Shown here in pieces: positions 1 through 21,885 of a stretch of DNA of 64,000 nt (position 1 is its first letter; every line of letters begins with the position of its first letter). A program made the translations under genes and the position numbers. Below the pieces are notes generated by a model. It did no database searches. It saw nothing but the letters and a program-made list of their open reading frames with translations, and was not told where the DNA came from. The DNA comes from Glandiceps talaboti (lineage: Eukaryota > Hemichordata > Enteropneusta > Spengelidae): the NCBI RefSeq assembly GCF_964340395.1, contig NC_135562.1, forward strand, positions 10,571,634 to 10,635,633. Direction: 5' to 3'.

Positions 1-125
1 TGTTAGAATGAACATTTTTTTCTGACCAAAATATTTTTTCAGAATGAACATTTTTTTCTAACCAAAATTTTTTTGTCAGAATGAATTTTTCCCCGACCAA
101 AATTTTTACATCAGAATGAACAGAA
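1..125. repeat. ~38-bp tandem repeat, 3-4 copies, cut by window edge
   Basis: Units TCAGAATGAACATTTTTTTC plus TGACCAAAAT-type ends recur at a spacing of about 38-40 bp. Confidence 0.8.
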
Positions 126-3100
126 ATTCTTCTGTATTTTGTTCGACATTGTGTTTTTACTGACTGCACCTTTGAAATGCCAACCTGCAACAAAACATAG
201 CTTTCCTACCACAACGAGTTTCCATTTCATCATTGATACATACCTTCATTGTAAAACAGACAAAAAACCAAATTGTTCAAACTTATGCATGTAAGGATAA
301 TTACTTCGGGGACAATAATTTGAAAACACTTTTATTGATCTCTGATCAATGCTTTGAAAGTGACCTTTACATCAACAAAATACGCATGTAGCTATGTTTG
401 CATTTATCACTATTTAAAATAACAACAAAAGAAATTTCCAAACAATGAATTTGTTTCCAAGGAAACCTTTGACACGATGTGAACAAACCAGTGTAAAAGA
501 TGGTCATATTATGTACTAGAAATTGTCACAAAAAGATATCTCGCCGCGCCTATAATTTATTAGCAACTAATACATAATAGATGAACACAAAATGTACCTT
601 ATATTGTGTCGTGTACAACAGAAGCATGACAACACTGATAACTAATTTTATCATTTCTGTGTTCCCTTTCATGTCTACCATAGAACCCACTCTGCCCTGT
701 ACGCCATTTTATGCTCTTGTCTTTTCATAAGGGCCAGCAAGGATCAAAACAAACATTACAACTACACTACATGTAATATCAACAGTTATTTTTCCCCTTT
801 ACATTCAATGTTATTCAAACACGCAAATTACAAATAGTGCCAAAGGTATCGTAGCACAACTGAATACATATTAGTTCATTTCCTACATAGACAGATTCAG
901 TTTGCAGCCTAAATTGCACATGATAACATAGAAGCATGTAGTTCAGTTGCACTAAAAATGAAAGCAACATTTTGTGTGTGTCGTATATTACACCGTATTA
1001 AGGAACTGCCTACACACACAATGTACACATGTAGAGTAGGAAAGCCACCCATTTCTTTCTGAAAGAATGACACTTCCGTAGACAATGTACATGCTGTTGC
1101 CATGGTTACAATCGTACTGTTTACGTGTTCTGTGTAGACCTACTTCATGTTTAATTATCAACTTGTAATATGGTATATATAGGACAGGATACTGTATGAC
1201 TTGGATCAACATTAACTTGATAAAAGACGTCATTATGTACTTAATACGATGTTGAAACTGTTGACATTTTTACAAAGAACTCATTACCTTGGTATTATGT
1301 AGTGATACAATACTACAGGCTGTAATATTGATTGCCAAATATAAGCTGACTGTACCACAGTGCTATGGTTTCTGTACATTGTACGACACTGCACTATATT
1401 CAGTTTTATAATTTTTCATAGTTTTCTACTTCTTGCTGGAAACCCCAGACCCCATTTTAGACCCACTTTGACCAAAAATCAATACCCATTTTAGAGTCAG
1501 ACCATTACAGGTTTTTAAAAGATGAAAGTTTAGACCTAAATACATTTTCCTTAAGAGGCAACATTTTGGGCCAATTAATGGCAGTTGTGATTTGGTAAAG
1601 GACAATGGACCCCGTTTAGACCAAGCAAAATCGAAAATAATGCAATGAGTGGATCCCGTTTTAGACTCTTAAGCTAGAAAAAAAACAGACTCCATTTTAG
1701 ACCAAAGGGCTAGAAAACGCACCCAAAAGGGTGGCATATATACTTTGTATACTCAAATACGGGGAGTAGCCCCCCCCCCCCCCCCCCCACCCCCATATCA
1801 ACAGCCTATGACAGTGAACTTGACAAGTCTGTGGGCTCTCTATTTCCTGGTCTGTGTGTCATGACTCTTTCAACCAAAATAGTCCACAACTGACATTTTT
1901 GTATGATGGACATATTCACCTGAATTGCAGCCAGCTTATTAGTTTTAACAGCAAGATATACATCATGTTGTTATTGTCCTAAACAATCTCCTTGTGAGTG
2001 CTGATTGACAGGGCAATCAGCATTGACATGCTGAATCTCACAGATTATTTAAATCTTACTATTAAAGCTCTCTGCATTTCTACTTTTACTTTTTCACTTT
2101 CAAGCTATGGTGTCGTGACTCCCTAACCAACATGGTTCACAATTTGACCCTGTTGCCATGGTTTCTGTGTGACAGACATTCTTTTCTGCCTAAAGTGTTT
2201 AGGAGTGGGCAATGATCCAGGTTTCTACTCTTATGTATTATCGGCTTACATCCATTTAAAATAATTCACATGTACTCTCTCTTCTTTTTCAACATTCTAA
2301 AGCTCTATTAGAAGCTAAACAGTCTGGGACTTGTCAAACTGTCAAAAACTGTCCTCGTTGTCATGGTTTCCTGTATGCCAGACACGTACAATTCCCATGT
2401 TATTTTTACTGCCTCGTGTACTTCCTCAGAAAATGATTCACTTTTTAGCTTTCTACTACTTCATTACTCTCGCAAAATATGTTCTACCTCGTCACAGGTG
2501 AACGGACATGAACCAGAAGTGACCGTGTTGCCATGGTTTCTGTATAACACACACGTAGTTCTTAGTACTTAGCTAACATCACAGTCAGCTTAGTATTTCC
2601 GATGTACAAAAAATATTCTTGTTACTATAGTAAAGGTGAGTCTACATTTTGGGTGACTGGTTCTTATTTTCCTGCATTCCACAGAATCATTTCAAGAATT
2701 TTGTTGTTGTTATAGAAAAAGCGTTCACCGTGAAAAACTAGAAACTTTGCACTGCACCACCTGTACACTAATGGAGGTGTTTTGAGTTTATTATTATTCA
2801 ACACCAGCTACTCACACAGGTCACAAAAGTTCACAAACGTGTCAAGTTCTGAGTTTTAAAGTGTCAATTCATATGCATGAAATATGGCAAGTTACTCATG
2901 ACGGTTTTCCCCCATTAGCTGTTCAAGTGCTACAAACCTGACTTGGTGAGGCAGCAAGTCGGGTATAATAAAAACTATTTAATTGTGAACCCCCACCTGC
3001 TTTGTTAATGGCTTCATCTCATAATGTAGACAGGTGACCTGTACACTATTTTCATCTCAGTTCAATTTTGTATTTTTCCATCAATTTTTAAAAAGATGAA

Positions 3101-6032
3101 ATATTTCATTAGACAAAGTACCTTGGCTGGACTCATTACTTCAAGTGTTTTGTCTTCCATATACACAAATGATTGAATATACCAGGGCTTGAATTTCACT
3201 TCTAGACTTCATAGTCAGGATTAGCTTTGACACTATTTAACCTGAAATTTTCTATTGATTTTCAGTTGACTACCAGGATACCACTGTACAGATATAGTAG
3301 TCTAGATACAATGTTTAACAGTCTATGTGTCCTGGACTACTGCTAATTTGGTAGTCTAGATACAATGTTTTAGTAGTCTATGTGTCCTGGACTACTGCTA
3401 ATTTGGTAGTCTAGATACAATGTTTTAGTGGTCTATGTGTCCTTAACTAATACAAATTTCAAGTCATGTATAATACTGACCAATAACTGAACATAGTCAC
3501 TGTGTAGGACTTACAACATTCACACACTTCTCGTAAACCTTCAATTTTCTATTTGTGTAAAAAATATACCAGTAAAAGAAAAAGAAAATTTAGGACAATA
3601 TTTATTGAGAAAACAAACATCATAAATTAGGGTTTTCATTTTAAGCACATTGTCAAACAAATAAACCATAAACCACAAAACTAGTAAACTGTCCTAGCAT
3701 TACATGTGTTAGACCAAAGATTATCCTAATGAACATGATGAAGGCCATTTGAAGAACTGACCCCCCCCAAAAAAAAAATAAAAAAATAAAAAAATAAATA
3801 AAAAATAAAATTAAAAAAATTACAAAAATTACAAAAAAAAAAAATTAAACCCTGCAACTTTTGATGATTTTTGAAACTATATATTTTACAACCTAAAGCA
3901 CATATAGGAAAAATGGTCAGTGTTTTAAATGAAATTTAATTTAAAATACAGACAGTTTCGTCTTTTTTTATTTCTATTTTTACTGATATACGTAATCAAT
4001 ATTGTCTACAAATCAGACGACTGTTGTTATTCGTGTTGAATTAATTACTCTCAAAATCTAGAATTAGGGAGTTACTTTACAGACAGTCTGGTACAACAGC
4101 TGGATATCGGCTAACAATACTTTAATTAGTCCAAGGTTTTGTATTATGGTCCACTTTCTGCAGGATTTTGAGAGACCAGCTGCAGGATATCGTAAAAAGT
4201 ATGTTATGTTGTTAACAAAACCAGGGATACTGTTCACTTACTGCAGACTACATTAATATCATTTTCTGATGGAATTTACATCAGCTACAGAATTTGTGAA
4301 CTACACTGCACATTTTATTGCCGACAAAAATAAGGACCCAAACATTTTTGTCGTTATAACTGTAGAATGCATTAAAATTTATCTTTATATCAGCCTATGG
4401 ATTTTTTGTAAGAATTAGACCCAACTACAGATACACGCTACACCACATATAATGTACCTACTCACATTTGAATATATTTGCATAATATTAACTTTTGGTG
4501 AAATTCTTACCAATAGCATATTTGCATATTCTTCAGCCTTGCCAAAATACAACAGAACGACATTTGCACCCCCCCTCCCCTAGTGTTGTTATTTCATTGC
4601 TTTTGGAGTTTCCATAATGTCAAAATCAAAATTTTCATAACAATCTGATTTATAGAGACTTTTTGGGATCTGTTTGATACTTTCTGTATTAGCTAAAAAT
4701 CAGTTGACTTTTTTCACAAGCAAAAATAAACGTACTTGAAAAGTCTAAGAAGACTACGACCAAAATGATGCATGCGTGTTATACTGTATGGTGTGCATGG
4801 TGTTACAAGGTTACGAATACGACATATATTTCTTTACATATTCTCGCAAACGAATTTATCACTGCAGCGAAAATGTGTTTAAATTTTAACGAATACTTAA
4901 CTGATTAATTCCTTTACTGATACATTTAAATTGATAATAGAATCTACATCAGACTTCATTATTCAGTTTATTCTAGAAACCATCCACCATACACTATAGT
5001 ATAGTTTACAGCTTACAAAGTGGCATATATTGTATGCTATGGTTTATACTGGTTGACAAGCCATCATAAATTATCCAGTAAATTATACTAGGAAGTCTTC
5101 CCTTTTGTTTTCCTACCAGCATGTTGATTTCACTGTCATGTAGATACGAGATAATTGTATTTATAGACACTGTGTCATCTAGTCACATGGGTAGTGGTAT
5201 GAGCTCTATGGTGGAGTGATATGATATGATAGCTGGTTGGTAATGCCAGAATGAAATTATGAAATTGACACTGTGTCGTGCCTTCTATTGACAAGGTCAT
5301 CTATACATCACTCTTAATTACCCCCCCCCCCCCTCCTCCAATGAAAAAATGTCCCTCATATATCACCCTTATCTCTCTCTTCTGTCTGATGAAACTCATG
5401 CCCCCCACATCACTATTACCCCTCTCCTTCAACTGGTTAATATCTAAATATTCAGAATTCAACTGGGGCAATAAACTATTTATAACATGAATAATTCCCA
5501 TGTACAATTCAAATACTGGGTTGTACTTGTATTTTTAGTAATGCCTTCTATAAGTTGTCTCATTCTGGTGGGTACACACTAGTGCTACAGGGTGGCATAA
5601 TCTACCACCCGTGGTTGGAGTTGTATCCACTTTGAAGTTATTCCACAAGAATATATTGAATCGGTTTTAAGATGCAGTTTCATCAGTGGAAGTCATTTCG
5701 GAAGTTACTTTTTGGCTTATTTTGTCTTTTCATATGAAATAATGTCTTCATTCCGTTTAACTCAGGGACAACATTGACCTCTATAATTGTGTGAGATTAA
5801 TAGTAACACGACTGCACACCATCAACAAAACAAAACATCCAACAGTACATGTACAATACATGAAAATCCAGGGTACAGTAAGGTGACCACTACCACCATG
5901 CCGTCCACCCTGAAGAATATACAGACAACTCCTAACACATACAAAATACATGATGTTCTAAGTGGTGGTGTACAGTACATCTTGGAGCTGGTTCATTTTA
6001 CAAAGGCGGACACTGTTACAAGACAACCACAA
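126..6032. other. MAK intron 3 (partial): no exon found
   Basis: AT-rich intronic sequence. I looked on the minus strand for the HRD (FFHRDMKPEN) and DFG exons expected next and saw neither. Contents: a repeat of GACCCCATTTTAGACC words at 1445-1710, a poly-C run at 1770-1790, degenerate ~200-bp repeats with GTTGCCATGGTTTC at 1850-2560, a satellite array at 3290-3450, an A-rich patch at 3765-3845 and poly-C at 5321-5334. Confidence 0.7.
3290..3450. repeat. 55-bp satellite, about 3 copies (orientation A)
   Basis: Monomer GGTAGTCTAGATACAATG TTT...GTCTATGTGTCCTGGACTAC TGCTAATTT. It is the reverse complement of the larger array at 59640-60180. Confidence 0.9.
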
Positions 6033-6082
6033 CTTACCAAGTGTTTTATACATAAATGATTGTCAATCCTTGTAGTACAAGA
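6033..6082 (-). pseudogene. Decayed partial copy of the end of MAK exon 3 and its donor
   Basis: On the minus strand this segment aligns with the exon 3 end: GTACTACAAGGATTGAC against GTACTGCAGGGATTGGC, then ATTTATGTATAAAACAC against ATTTATGCATAAACAC, and both continue into GGTAAGTT. Small insertions break the reading frame. The offset is about 90-95 bases, so it looks like an old tandem duplication across the exon-intron boundary. Confidence 0.7.
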
Positions 6083-6132
6083 CAACCACATCTTATGCCA
6101 ATCTCTCAAATACTATGGTAGGTACAACTTAC

Positions 6133-13841
<7,709 letters not shown>

Positions 13842-14221
13842 GGTGTATTACTGTCCAGATTACCAAATTATCACAATGTTAAGTTCAAATTCGATTCCAC
13901 AAGAGTATTATTCAATTCTACCTAGTCCTTTTGTACATATCCATATCGGTAGATAAAGATCGAGTGGAAAACACTCAGTTAAAAAAATTCTGTGTAAATG
14001 AGGAATCCCTGGAACTAAATGGATGGATAGAAGGATGGAATCAACACTGGAATGGCTGGTCTAATATCCCAACAGCAATTTGTCTTTTTTCTGCAAGAGA
14101 AAAAACAGAGATGTTAGAATTCTAGAAAACATATATAGAAAACATAGAATATCTGGTCGAAGAACTAAACATGTGGGCTCATTTTTTATGATCTCTCTCG
14201 CCACCAACTATACACACGAAA

Positions 14222-14441
14222 CCATAAAATAAAGTATTTTCTGTATGTACCACATTCATTTATAGCATCTACTGGTATATCAAGTGTAAAAGTATACTGT
14301 TTCATTTGCTAATTGACAACATTAGAAAGGCCATATTATAGGCTTGTAAATAAACCAATTGAAAAAGTATATTTTACACTTGATATGAATGCTATATAAA
14401 ATGGGTCTAGTACATAGAGAAAGCGCTTTACTTCAGTGTTT
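14222..14441. mobile_element. Palindromic MITE family 1, copy 2 (eroded ends)
   Basis: Shares ATATCAAGTGTAAAAGTATA CTGTTTC and its inverted right arm with copy 1. The terminal TTACAACC is lost. It lies about 380 bp upstream of the MAK start codon exon. Confidence 0.85.
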
Positions 14442-15190
14442 TTTTGTATGTGTGGGTTCGTTTTCTATCCGATGATCTGTCTAGACTACCATCCAACATA
14501 CCATGAAGAGTCAGACTGACGCAGATAACAGAATGATGTTTTAATGATGGCATCAACATATTAAAAAGAGACATTACATAATGATCAATCAATACTGCTA
14601 TCTGTAACAGCTACATGCAGTCAGAATATGATCATCAGTAAAAATAATCCAATGACACACATATTTTATTTAATCATTTTTAATATCTTTTTATTTCATT
14701 TCTAATAGACTTCAATTGATACGACATATGATACAGCAAATAAATATTAAATGTCCATCAAAAAATTGTGACATTCGTGGTTTTCAAAAGTGTTTTTTTT
14801 TTTTACAGTAAAACAATTTAATATATTCGTATCAAAATAACAAAGTATTTCATCATCACTTATCATTAGACCAGTGTAATTAAATATGTAAATTAGCCCA
14901 GTGTAATTAAATATGCAAATTACATTATTCATTTCATTAGCATATATATTATCTGTACCTAAAAGTTAGTAGTTGAGAGTTTGAAGTGAAGTATTTACCA
15001 ATCCTATTCATTTGTGAGGTTGATTGACAGTTCTGATGACAATCAAATAATTTTAGTACTAGAAACCCAGCTGTTACTGCAGAGTACACAATTCATTAAG
15101 GAATAGTTTCACTTTTGTCTGCCAAACCTCTGCATTTAATTTTTACATTTCATTTTACCTCCCAGTGGTAACAGGGAGGTAGCTGTATGG

Positions 15191-15510
<320 letters not shown>

Positions 15511-16165
15511 TCTGGAAAAAATTATCTTAAAACTACCAGTACAAAGCAAATACAATTTGGTATACATACATCTTGCTTTCAATAAAGAATATGGCTGCAC
15601 TTAATAATATAGCTAGTTACATTTTGGTTTAATGGCAATAATGGGCTTCATTTGGCAACAAAGTGATTGTAACACTGTAGATAAATCCACAAAGATTTAC
15701 ATTGTAACTGACAGCTAGAGGTCCAAGTACTAACATTTTTGTGTGTCAGGTTTTTCATTAGGGTGAGGTTTTTTTTTTTTTTGTTTCTCATCTCCAATGG
15801 AATAGTCAGGCGGGGCGGGCGGGCGAAATAAAAAAAAAGGGGGGGCAAGAAAAAAATCTGTATTTTTTCAGTTCTATTCTCTGTCCTTTCTGTCCTGTCA
15901 GTCTCTCTACAACTTCTTTTCTCTTCTCTTTATTGAATTCCTTGTTACAAGTCTCTTTCCTTCATTTTAGCAAGGTTGACAAGTCCGTAGAACAACTTTG
16001 TAAGAAGATGATTGAATACTTATCATCCTGATGGGTGTATATCTGTAGCCATGAACTATTGTATGATTTTATCAGGAGTACTAATACATTCGTCCTATTA
16101 ATCAAAGTGGCATTGCCATCGCTAACAATTTTTTCAAGTTATAAAATTTGAACTCCAGTGTGTAA

Positions 16166-16318
16166 TGAGAAAAATGGTTATATTTCACAACCAAGGTAAT
16201 TTCGCCGATACCACTACGAGGCAAACAGTTCTGAAGATGGCTGCCGATGGTAGTCGAAACGTCAACGTTCTCTGGTATGAAAAATTACCTTGGTTGTGAA
16301 ATATAACTATTTTTCTCA
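16166..16318 (+). ncRNA. Long hairpin with a hammerhead-ribozyme-like apex (candidate)
   Basis: Outer arms TGAGAAAAATGGTTATATTT...GGTAATTT (16166-16202) and their inverse (about 16280-16318) pair almost perfectly. Inside, ATACCA (16208-16213) can pair with TGGTAT (16273-16278). The apex holds CTGAAGA (16231-16237), an extra T, a 7-bp stem GGCTGCC/GGTAGTC with loop GAT (16239-16255), GAAA (16256-16259), a 3-bp stem CGT/ACG with loop CA (16260-16267), then TT. This is the order of a type I hammerhead core: CUGANGA, stem II, GAAA, stem III, UH. Such cores occur in Penelope-like retroelements. The extra base after CUGANGA and the weak inner stem I are caveats; activity is untested. Confidence 0.45.
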
Positions 16319-16987
16319 AGATATTGTCTAACCTGATGAAACTATTCACGGATATCCAGTGTGTAACTTTTTGAAACACTTACGTGATTGTCATCAATGT
16401 GCGAGATGGATTTTCATTTATATAAATAATTTCTATGAAACATTTTTCTTCTTTGTGAACTTGTCAAAATAATCCACCAGATAACATGTAAACATTTCTA
16501 GAACTCAGAACTCCTTTGGGATTTACTGTTTAAAAGTAATTAAAAGTAATAATGTAAACATCGGAATCATGCATGTCATGGGTCATGAAACGCTATGGAG
16601 TCGATCATTTCCCCGATGATACAACTGATTTAAAGCTAAAAACTGGTCAAGAAATTAGGAATGCAGTATGACTTTAACAATTTTAAGCATAATTTTGAAA
16701 ATGATGGAAATATTCTGAGCTATTATTACATTGCAGCAAAATGTACTGCGCGACAGTATTAATTTCGAGCCCAGTCCCTCATCAAACCTCAACAGCTTCA
16801 GCCATGATGAAAGACACATGCTGCTCTGATGTAACAAAGGGGTGGGTGGGGGTGGGGGGGGGGTAGACGGCAGTGTTCTGCCAAGGTTTCCAACAAGTGG
16901 GGACAAATGCCCCTTGGTTGCAAAAAGTGGTGTCATTTGACAGGGAGTGGGGTCAATTATTATTGTCTATGAAATATTCATATAAAT

Positions 16988-17025
16988 TATCTCAGACCAC
17001 TACAGAGATACTGTGGTCTGAGATA
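16988..17025. repeat. Perfect 13-bp inverted repeat with 12-nt loop
   Basis: TATCTCAGACCAC and GTGGTCTGAGATA face each other. Function unknown; no T-run follows and there is no gene next to it. Confidence 0.85.
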
Positions 17026-17599
17026 TTCCATTACGTATAGACCATTACCTAACTACATAAAAAAATTCCATTCATAATAACAGTTCCCAGTAAGCTATTT
17101 TTTGAAAATTGTGTACTACACATTACACCTTATAAAAAGAAGGCAATTAAGATTATGTAATTTTAAGTCATTTCTACAGAGTATATTATATATTGTTTAG
17201 AAAGATTGGACAGCCAGGTAGTCATAATTTTTAATCTGAATATCAATGAATAGCAGTGCTCAAAATTTATAATTCCTTCTTTTCAGACAAGGACAAAGGA
17301 CAACTTCAAAATAAGTCATAGTGAACATATGATTGAATAAAAACTTTGAGAAATCCTAAACTTGTAACCACTTGTTTCATTTTTTCATTTTTAAAATTGG
17401 TAGTACACTGCTGTGTGTATCATTCCCTCTTCAAATTCATGACATTTTGAAGAAAAAAATCCCTGACTTTAAAAAGTACCAATTGTGAACGAAAAACTTA
17501 CAAATAATAGTCAAACAAACTTTAAAATAATTTATTTTAATTAACCGTTACTGGCTGTGTATCATGATTTGGTCCTGCTATATCAAATGACAGCAGAGT

Positions 17600-18620
17600 T
17601 ACATACCGTAAACTTGATACGGAAAGCTGACATTAGGTGTCCTTGAAACTCAGAACTTGAATCTTTAACTAAAACTATTAACAACGTCAAAGTTGGGATG
17701 CTCTGTAAATACCACATTAATTTTTTTTCTGATTTGCACAACAAGTTCGTTCTTCATGTCTGACCGGGCGCACATGCATCGGCCGTCTATAGCGGCCATG
17801 CCAGTGATTACGCATTGATTCAGCCCATCATTCACATGCCCAACATTCACATGTGTCACTGTCAACATCATGCAACAAGATCCCCTAACACAGCTTTTTC
17901 GGAATCAAAATACACATGTACTCATTTAATTTAACCCATCAACAAATGAAAATCACAACCTGTCCCATAAATTTGGTTTACTCAGGCTTCTGAGCTGTGG
18001 CAGATAGATGTTCCGCTTTCCGGTAGCAAGTTCAGTGTTTCGCACACGTCAGTGAGTAGGTCAGAGGTCACGATAGTGACGGTAGACTAAACATGTGACG
18101 AGAGACGTTCATTTCGACGTCTCATCTACTCCCTCTAATGTTTCAATTTGTAGATTAAGTTTATCAAAGTTGAACTTTTTGTGCCATTTTTTATGTTAAC
18201 AATAGAACTGCGCGTTGTCACTGTATCTTATATGATGTCAACAAAACTTTCCCTTACGCAGTCAGTATACTTCTTGTGGGATTGCAATTGACGTCGAGTC
18301 AGAGCCTGGCTTGGTCCGGCCGTGCACGTGGACTTAGATAATTTTGATGTCGTAAAATGAATGCGCCAAAGCGACGCAAGGTGGGAAAATTATTGCGTCA
18401 TTTGTAATTTTAGGGGGGCCAATGTCGCAAGATCGTGGCCTCGGCAGAACTGGTCTAAGACGCCATGTGGAACCTTACAATTTTGCTGTGCTCAGGGGTC
18501 GGTCGGAAATAAAAAAACTTTTTTTTTTCTGATGTCGGAGCTGCAAATTAGGGTCGGTCGGGAGATGAGAAACAGAAAAATAAAAAGGGCCGCCCTTAGC
18601 GATAATGATGGCATATATTT
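17600..18620. promoter_or_regulatory. CpG-richer patch, possible promoter or enhancer region
   Basis: This kilobase has many more CG dinucleotides than the flanking AT-rich sequence (for example around 17761-17815, 18000-18110 and 18290-18450). No splice donor or start codon of a known gene could be tied to it. The right end contains two copies of a GGGTCGGTCGG-containing repeat (18494-18560), so part of the CpG content comes from a repeat. Confidence 0.3.
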
Positions 18621-19524
18621 TAGATGTACAGCACACTTTAATGTCATTTCATACAAATTATATCTCCTAACCTTTTATACAGAGGGTACATAATTGTATG
18701 TAATTGCAGTAAATAGTTCACATTGCAAATATGTAACGATACTGACATCCAAATTTTTAACTCTTTCTTTTTCAAACTGTGTTAATTGTAAGAACAGACA
18801 AAGGAACTTTTGTTCAATGAATTTTTTTCATTCTTAATTTTACACAAATTAATAAAATAATCTGAAATAACACAGTTACTGTATACTTATAGCTGTAACG
18901 TGCACAATTTTACATCTTTTTAATATTACTTCTTTTATTTTTCAATCTAAAAGTTGCAACAATAGAGGAAGGACATATTGTTCAATGACTTTCTTTAATT
19001 TTAAACCTAACTGGTAAAAAAATACACTGAAATAACATTTTCATACAGAACTGTACAAAAATCATTGTAAGAATATCACTTTTAATGCTATTTATATCAT
19101 AAATTTAATGTTATTTTTTCAACAAATTTTGCACAAATTCACATTTCTTTGATGTAAGCATACATGTAAATAAAATGCATAAACTGTAACATTGTAATTT
19201 TACGACAAAAGAAAGAAAATAAATAAATAAATAAAAAAAAAAACCTTTTTCAATTCTTTACTTTTTTTTTAACTGCCTGACAATTTGCAACAACAGCGGA
19301 AGAAACCACTGTCAAGAAACCACTGTCAAGAAATCACTGTCCGTCGTCAACAGATGCAAAGAATTGACAACGACTAGAATGAGGATTCGTGAAATCAGAC
19401 AAACACAATGACGTGATACAACATATCTGTCTAGACGTAATTCTTAAGAGAAATTCACAATGACAAATAAAAGAATTTATCTACACAAACATCAAACTTG
19501 TATTGTGGCAACGACGGCATCACA

Positions 19525-19724
19525 GTTGCTATGGCAACAGACACTTCACCACTAGCAAATAAAAGAAAACATTGTCATAATAAAATAAAACCTGTGCTAC
19601 TGTACTCATTGCTCTCTTTGTTGCTATGGTTACAACATCAATATTACCAAATAGAAGACAATATCATTGCAATAAAACTAAAGTCATGTTAAAATATTTA
19701 CGATACCACAATTACCATGGTAAC
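19525..19724. promoter_or_regulatory. Cluster of three RFX X-box-like palindromes
   Basis: Within 200 bp: GTTGCTATGGCAAC (19525-19538), GTTGCTATGGTTAC (19620-19633) and ATTACCATGGTAAC (19711-19724). These resemble the RFX X-box (GTNRCC, short spacer, RGYAAC), which drives ciliary genes. They lie about 5.7 kb upstream of the MAK start codon. Similar words also occur singly elsewhere in the window (about 1093, 2152, 2526, 38950, 56885), so part of this may be repeat-derived. Confidence 0.4.
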
Positions 19725-21552
19725 ATAACATAGCATTAATATTTATTGACCGAGATGCTCCAAAAATTATGATTACTCTATCTGTAATTACAGACTGTTA
19801 TTTTTATTGATTTCCTGGTTAGGTGGAATTTTATCAAAATGCACATCTGTGACACAGAGATACACACACAGATTTAATTTTAACTGAACATCACGACCTA
19901 CGTTTTTTAAAGGCCATTGCACACATACAGACAAGTCTCTAAATTGACTTCTTTCAGACCTCCGTCGTTGTAAGCGTACAGCACACGTAGGTGACACACA
20001 GACGGATTTCATTCAACAATGTTTTTTATTAGTGTAAAAGCTGACAGGGTTATGTACGATAACATCATTTTCCACTCAGATTGTTACGGGTTCAACTATA
20101 CAACTATACAATTCCCCTAACAAAGCCACTATGGCTGTTAAGGTGCGAGTCATTTTATGAGCAAAGTGATCCCAAAAAAGTCAACTCTTTAGTACATTGT
20201 ATGTGTCAACTTGAATCAAACACCAATATTGCACCATTCTGTACACAAACTAAGGTAGACATGTCAATGTCAGCTATTTGACTTTTTTATACTGTTAATT
20301 CAATTCAGGGAATGTGTTATCGTAAAAATGTCCGCTATCCACACAGATGTGATCTGAATTGTCAATTTGACATCATGATTTTATTTCTACATTTTACCTC
20401 CCACCTCATTGACAAAACTAACAGAGTTGTTTTATTTTAAGAAGCAGAAGGTACCACAACTGGTTAATTTGTATTATACTAATATCTAGTCACGCATTCA
20501 TAGTCTGATGTTTCATCCCACATGTCATGTATTCACAGTCCGATGTTTCATCCTATACATTGCCTGCATATGTGTTAATATAGTACACGCATATAATAAT
20601 ATAGTACACACAATTAAAGTTATCGCTCGTTCGAATGAAAATGTGGTATTTATTATATACACAGTAGCCTGGGACTCCATGCAGCCATGTTCTACCAGAG
20701 TAAAACATGGAGCAGGATTCCGTGCTTGAACATCTGACAGTGTGCTGTGCTCTCTATAATGCCGATGCCAAATTGACACTCCACTGACACACTACATAGT
20801 GCTTTCTTGTGATCCATCAAAATTTGGTGTTCCCCTAGATCCTCAGCCAATCCAGGTAACTTTAAAGTTTAAAAGCATCCATACACGTAGCGCCAAAGGC
20901 ACTGTCGAAGGCTGCTACAGCAACAAACCAGAGGTACATGTACTGTCATCCTCGTTTTTTGTTTAGCAACTCTCTGAGCGCAAATCCAGGTCTTACCACA
21001 AGACTAGAAAGTTATGAACCCATGCTTTCAATGATCAAACTGACATTTAATTTCCTGAGAACTGGACAGCATGGCTTCCCCACTAGATGCAATGAGGCCA
21101 GTACAAAAGGATTTATTGAAAATTCCACATCGCAAGGAAAATGTATCATACATAATGTATGTGAGTTCAATAACATGTCTTCCAAAACTACTGGGATTGG
21201 CAGATTTTTAATGCTGTACTTTCTCAACTATATCATAAAATTTTTTCAAACAAAAAATTTATCGATGTACATCAGTTTTACTCTTTACATCATTTCTTTC
21301 TAAGTACAAGAACATATGGTTTTGAAGGGTGGGAGTACTACATTTTACGACCAATTAAAAGCCACTCATAATCACTCAACAAATATACATACCAGACCAT
21401 TACTCTCTCCTAACATACATATTTTTTACACTCTAATCTTTGAGTTCATGGGAAAACTCATATTTACTACTCTCGGATACTGTTTGGTTCCCAAAATAAC
21501 ATTTTACCATGATGAATTTTGAAGAATTATCTATGCAAGTGGTACATATTCT

Positions 21553-21885
21553 ACAAGACTTCAGATCCTAGCAGACCTGAGGACTTGGGTTGAGAGCCAG
21601 GATTTATTTTCAAGGATTTTAGTGGAGTGTAAATTTTGAACTTATTTGTAATTTCACTTTTTGTTCTTAAGTATAGTTATGATACAGGTCAGACAATGAA
21701 CAGTGATAAACTTGTACAAGACTCCAAATGGATCCTAGAAGAAGACCTGAGGACTTGGGTACAATGAGAGCCATGATTTATTTTCAAGCATTTTGGTGCA
21801 GTGTAACGTTTGAACTTATTTGTGATTTCACTTTTTTGTTCTCAAGGACAGTTGTGATACATGTCGGCCAATGACCCGAATTAGG
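21553..21885. repeat. ~165-bp tandem duplication (2 copies)
   Basis: Both copies share GACCTGAGGACTTGGGT, GATTTATTTTCAAG and TTTGAACTTATTTGT, offset by about 165 bp and clearly diverged. Confidence 0.85.

Noticed and set aside
1-6032. Search for HRD/DFG exons of the kinase
   Set aside because: No matching segment found on the minus strand; the remaining exons probably lie beyond the left edge.
18361-18693. 110-codon open frame in the CpG-richer patch
   Set aside because: It spans GGGTCGGTCGG repeats and has no domain, splice signal or supporting codon pattern.
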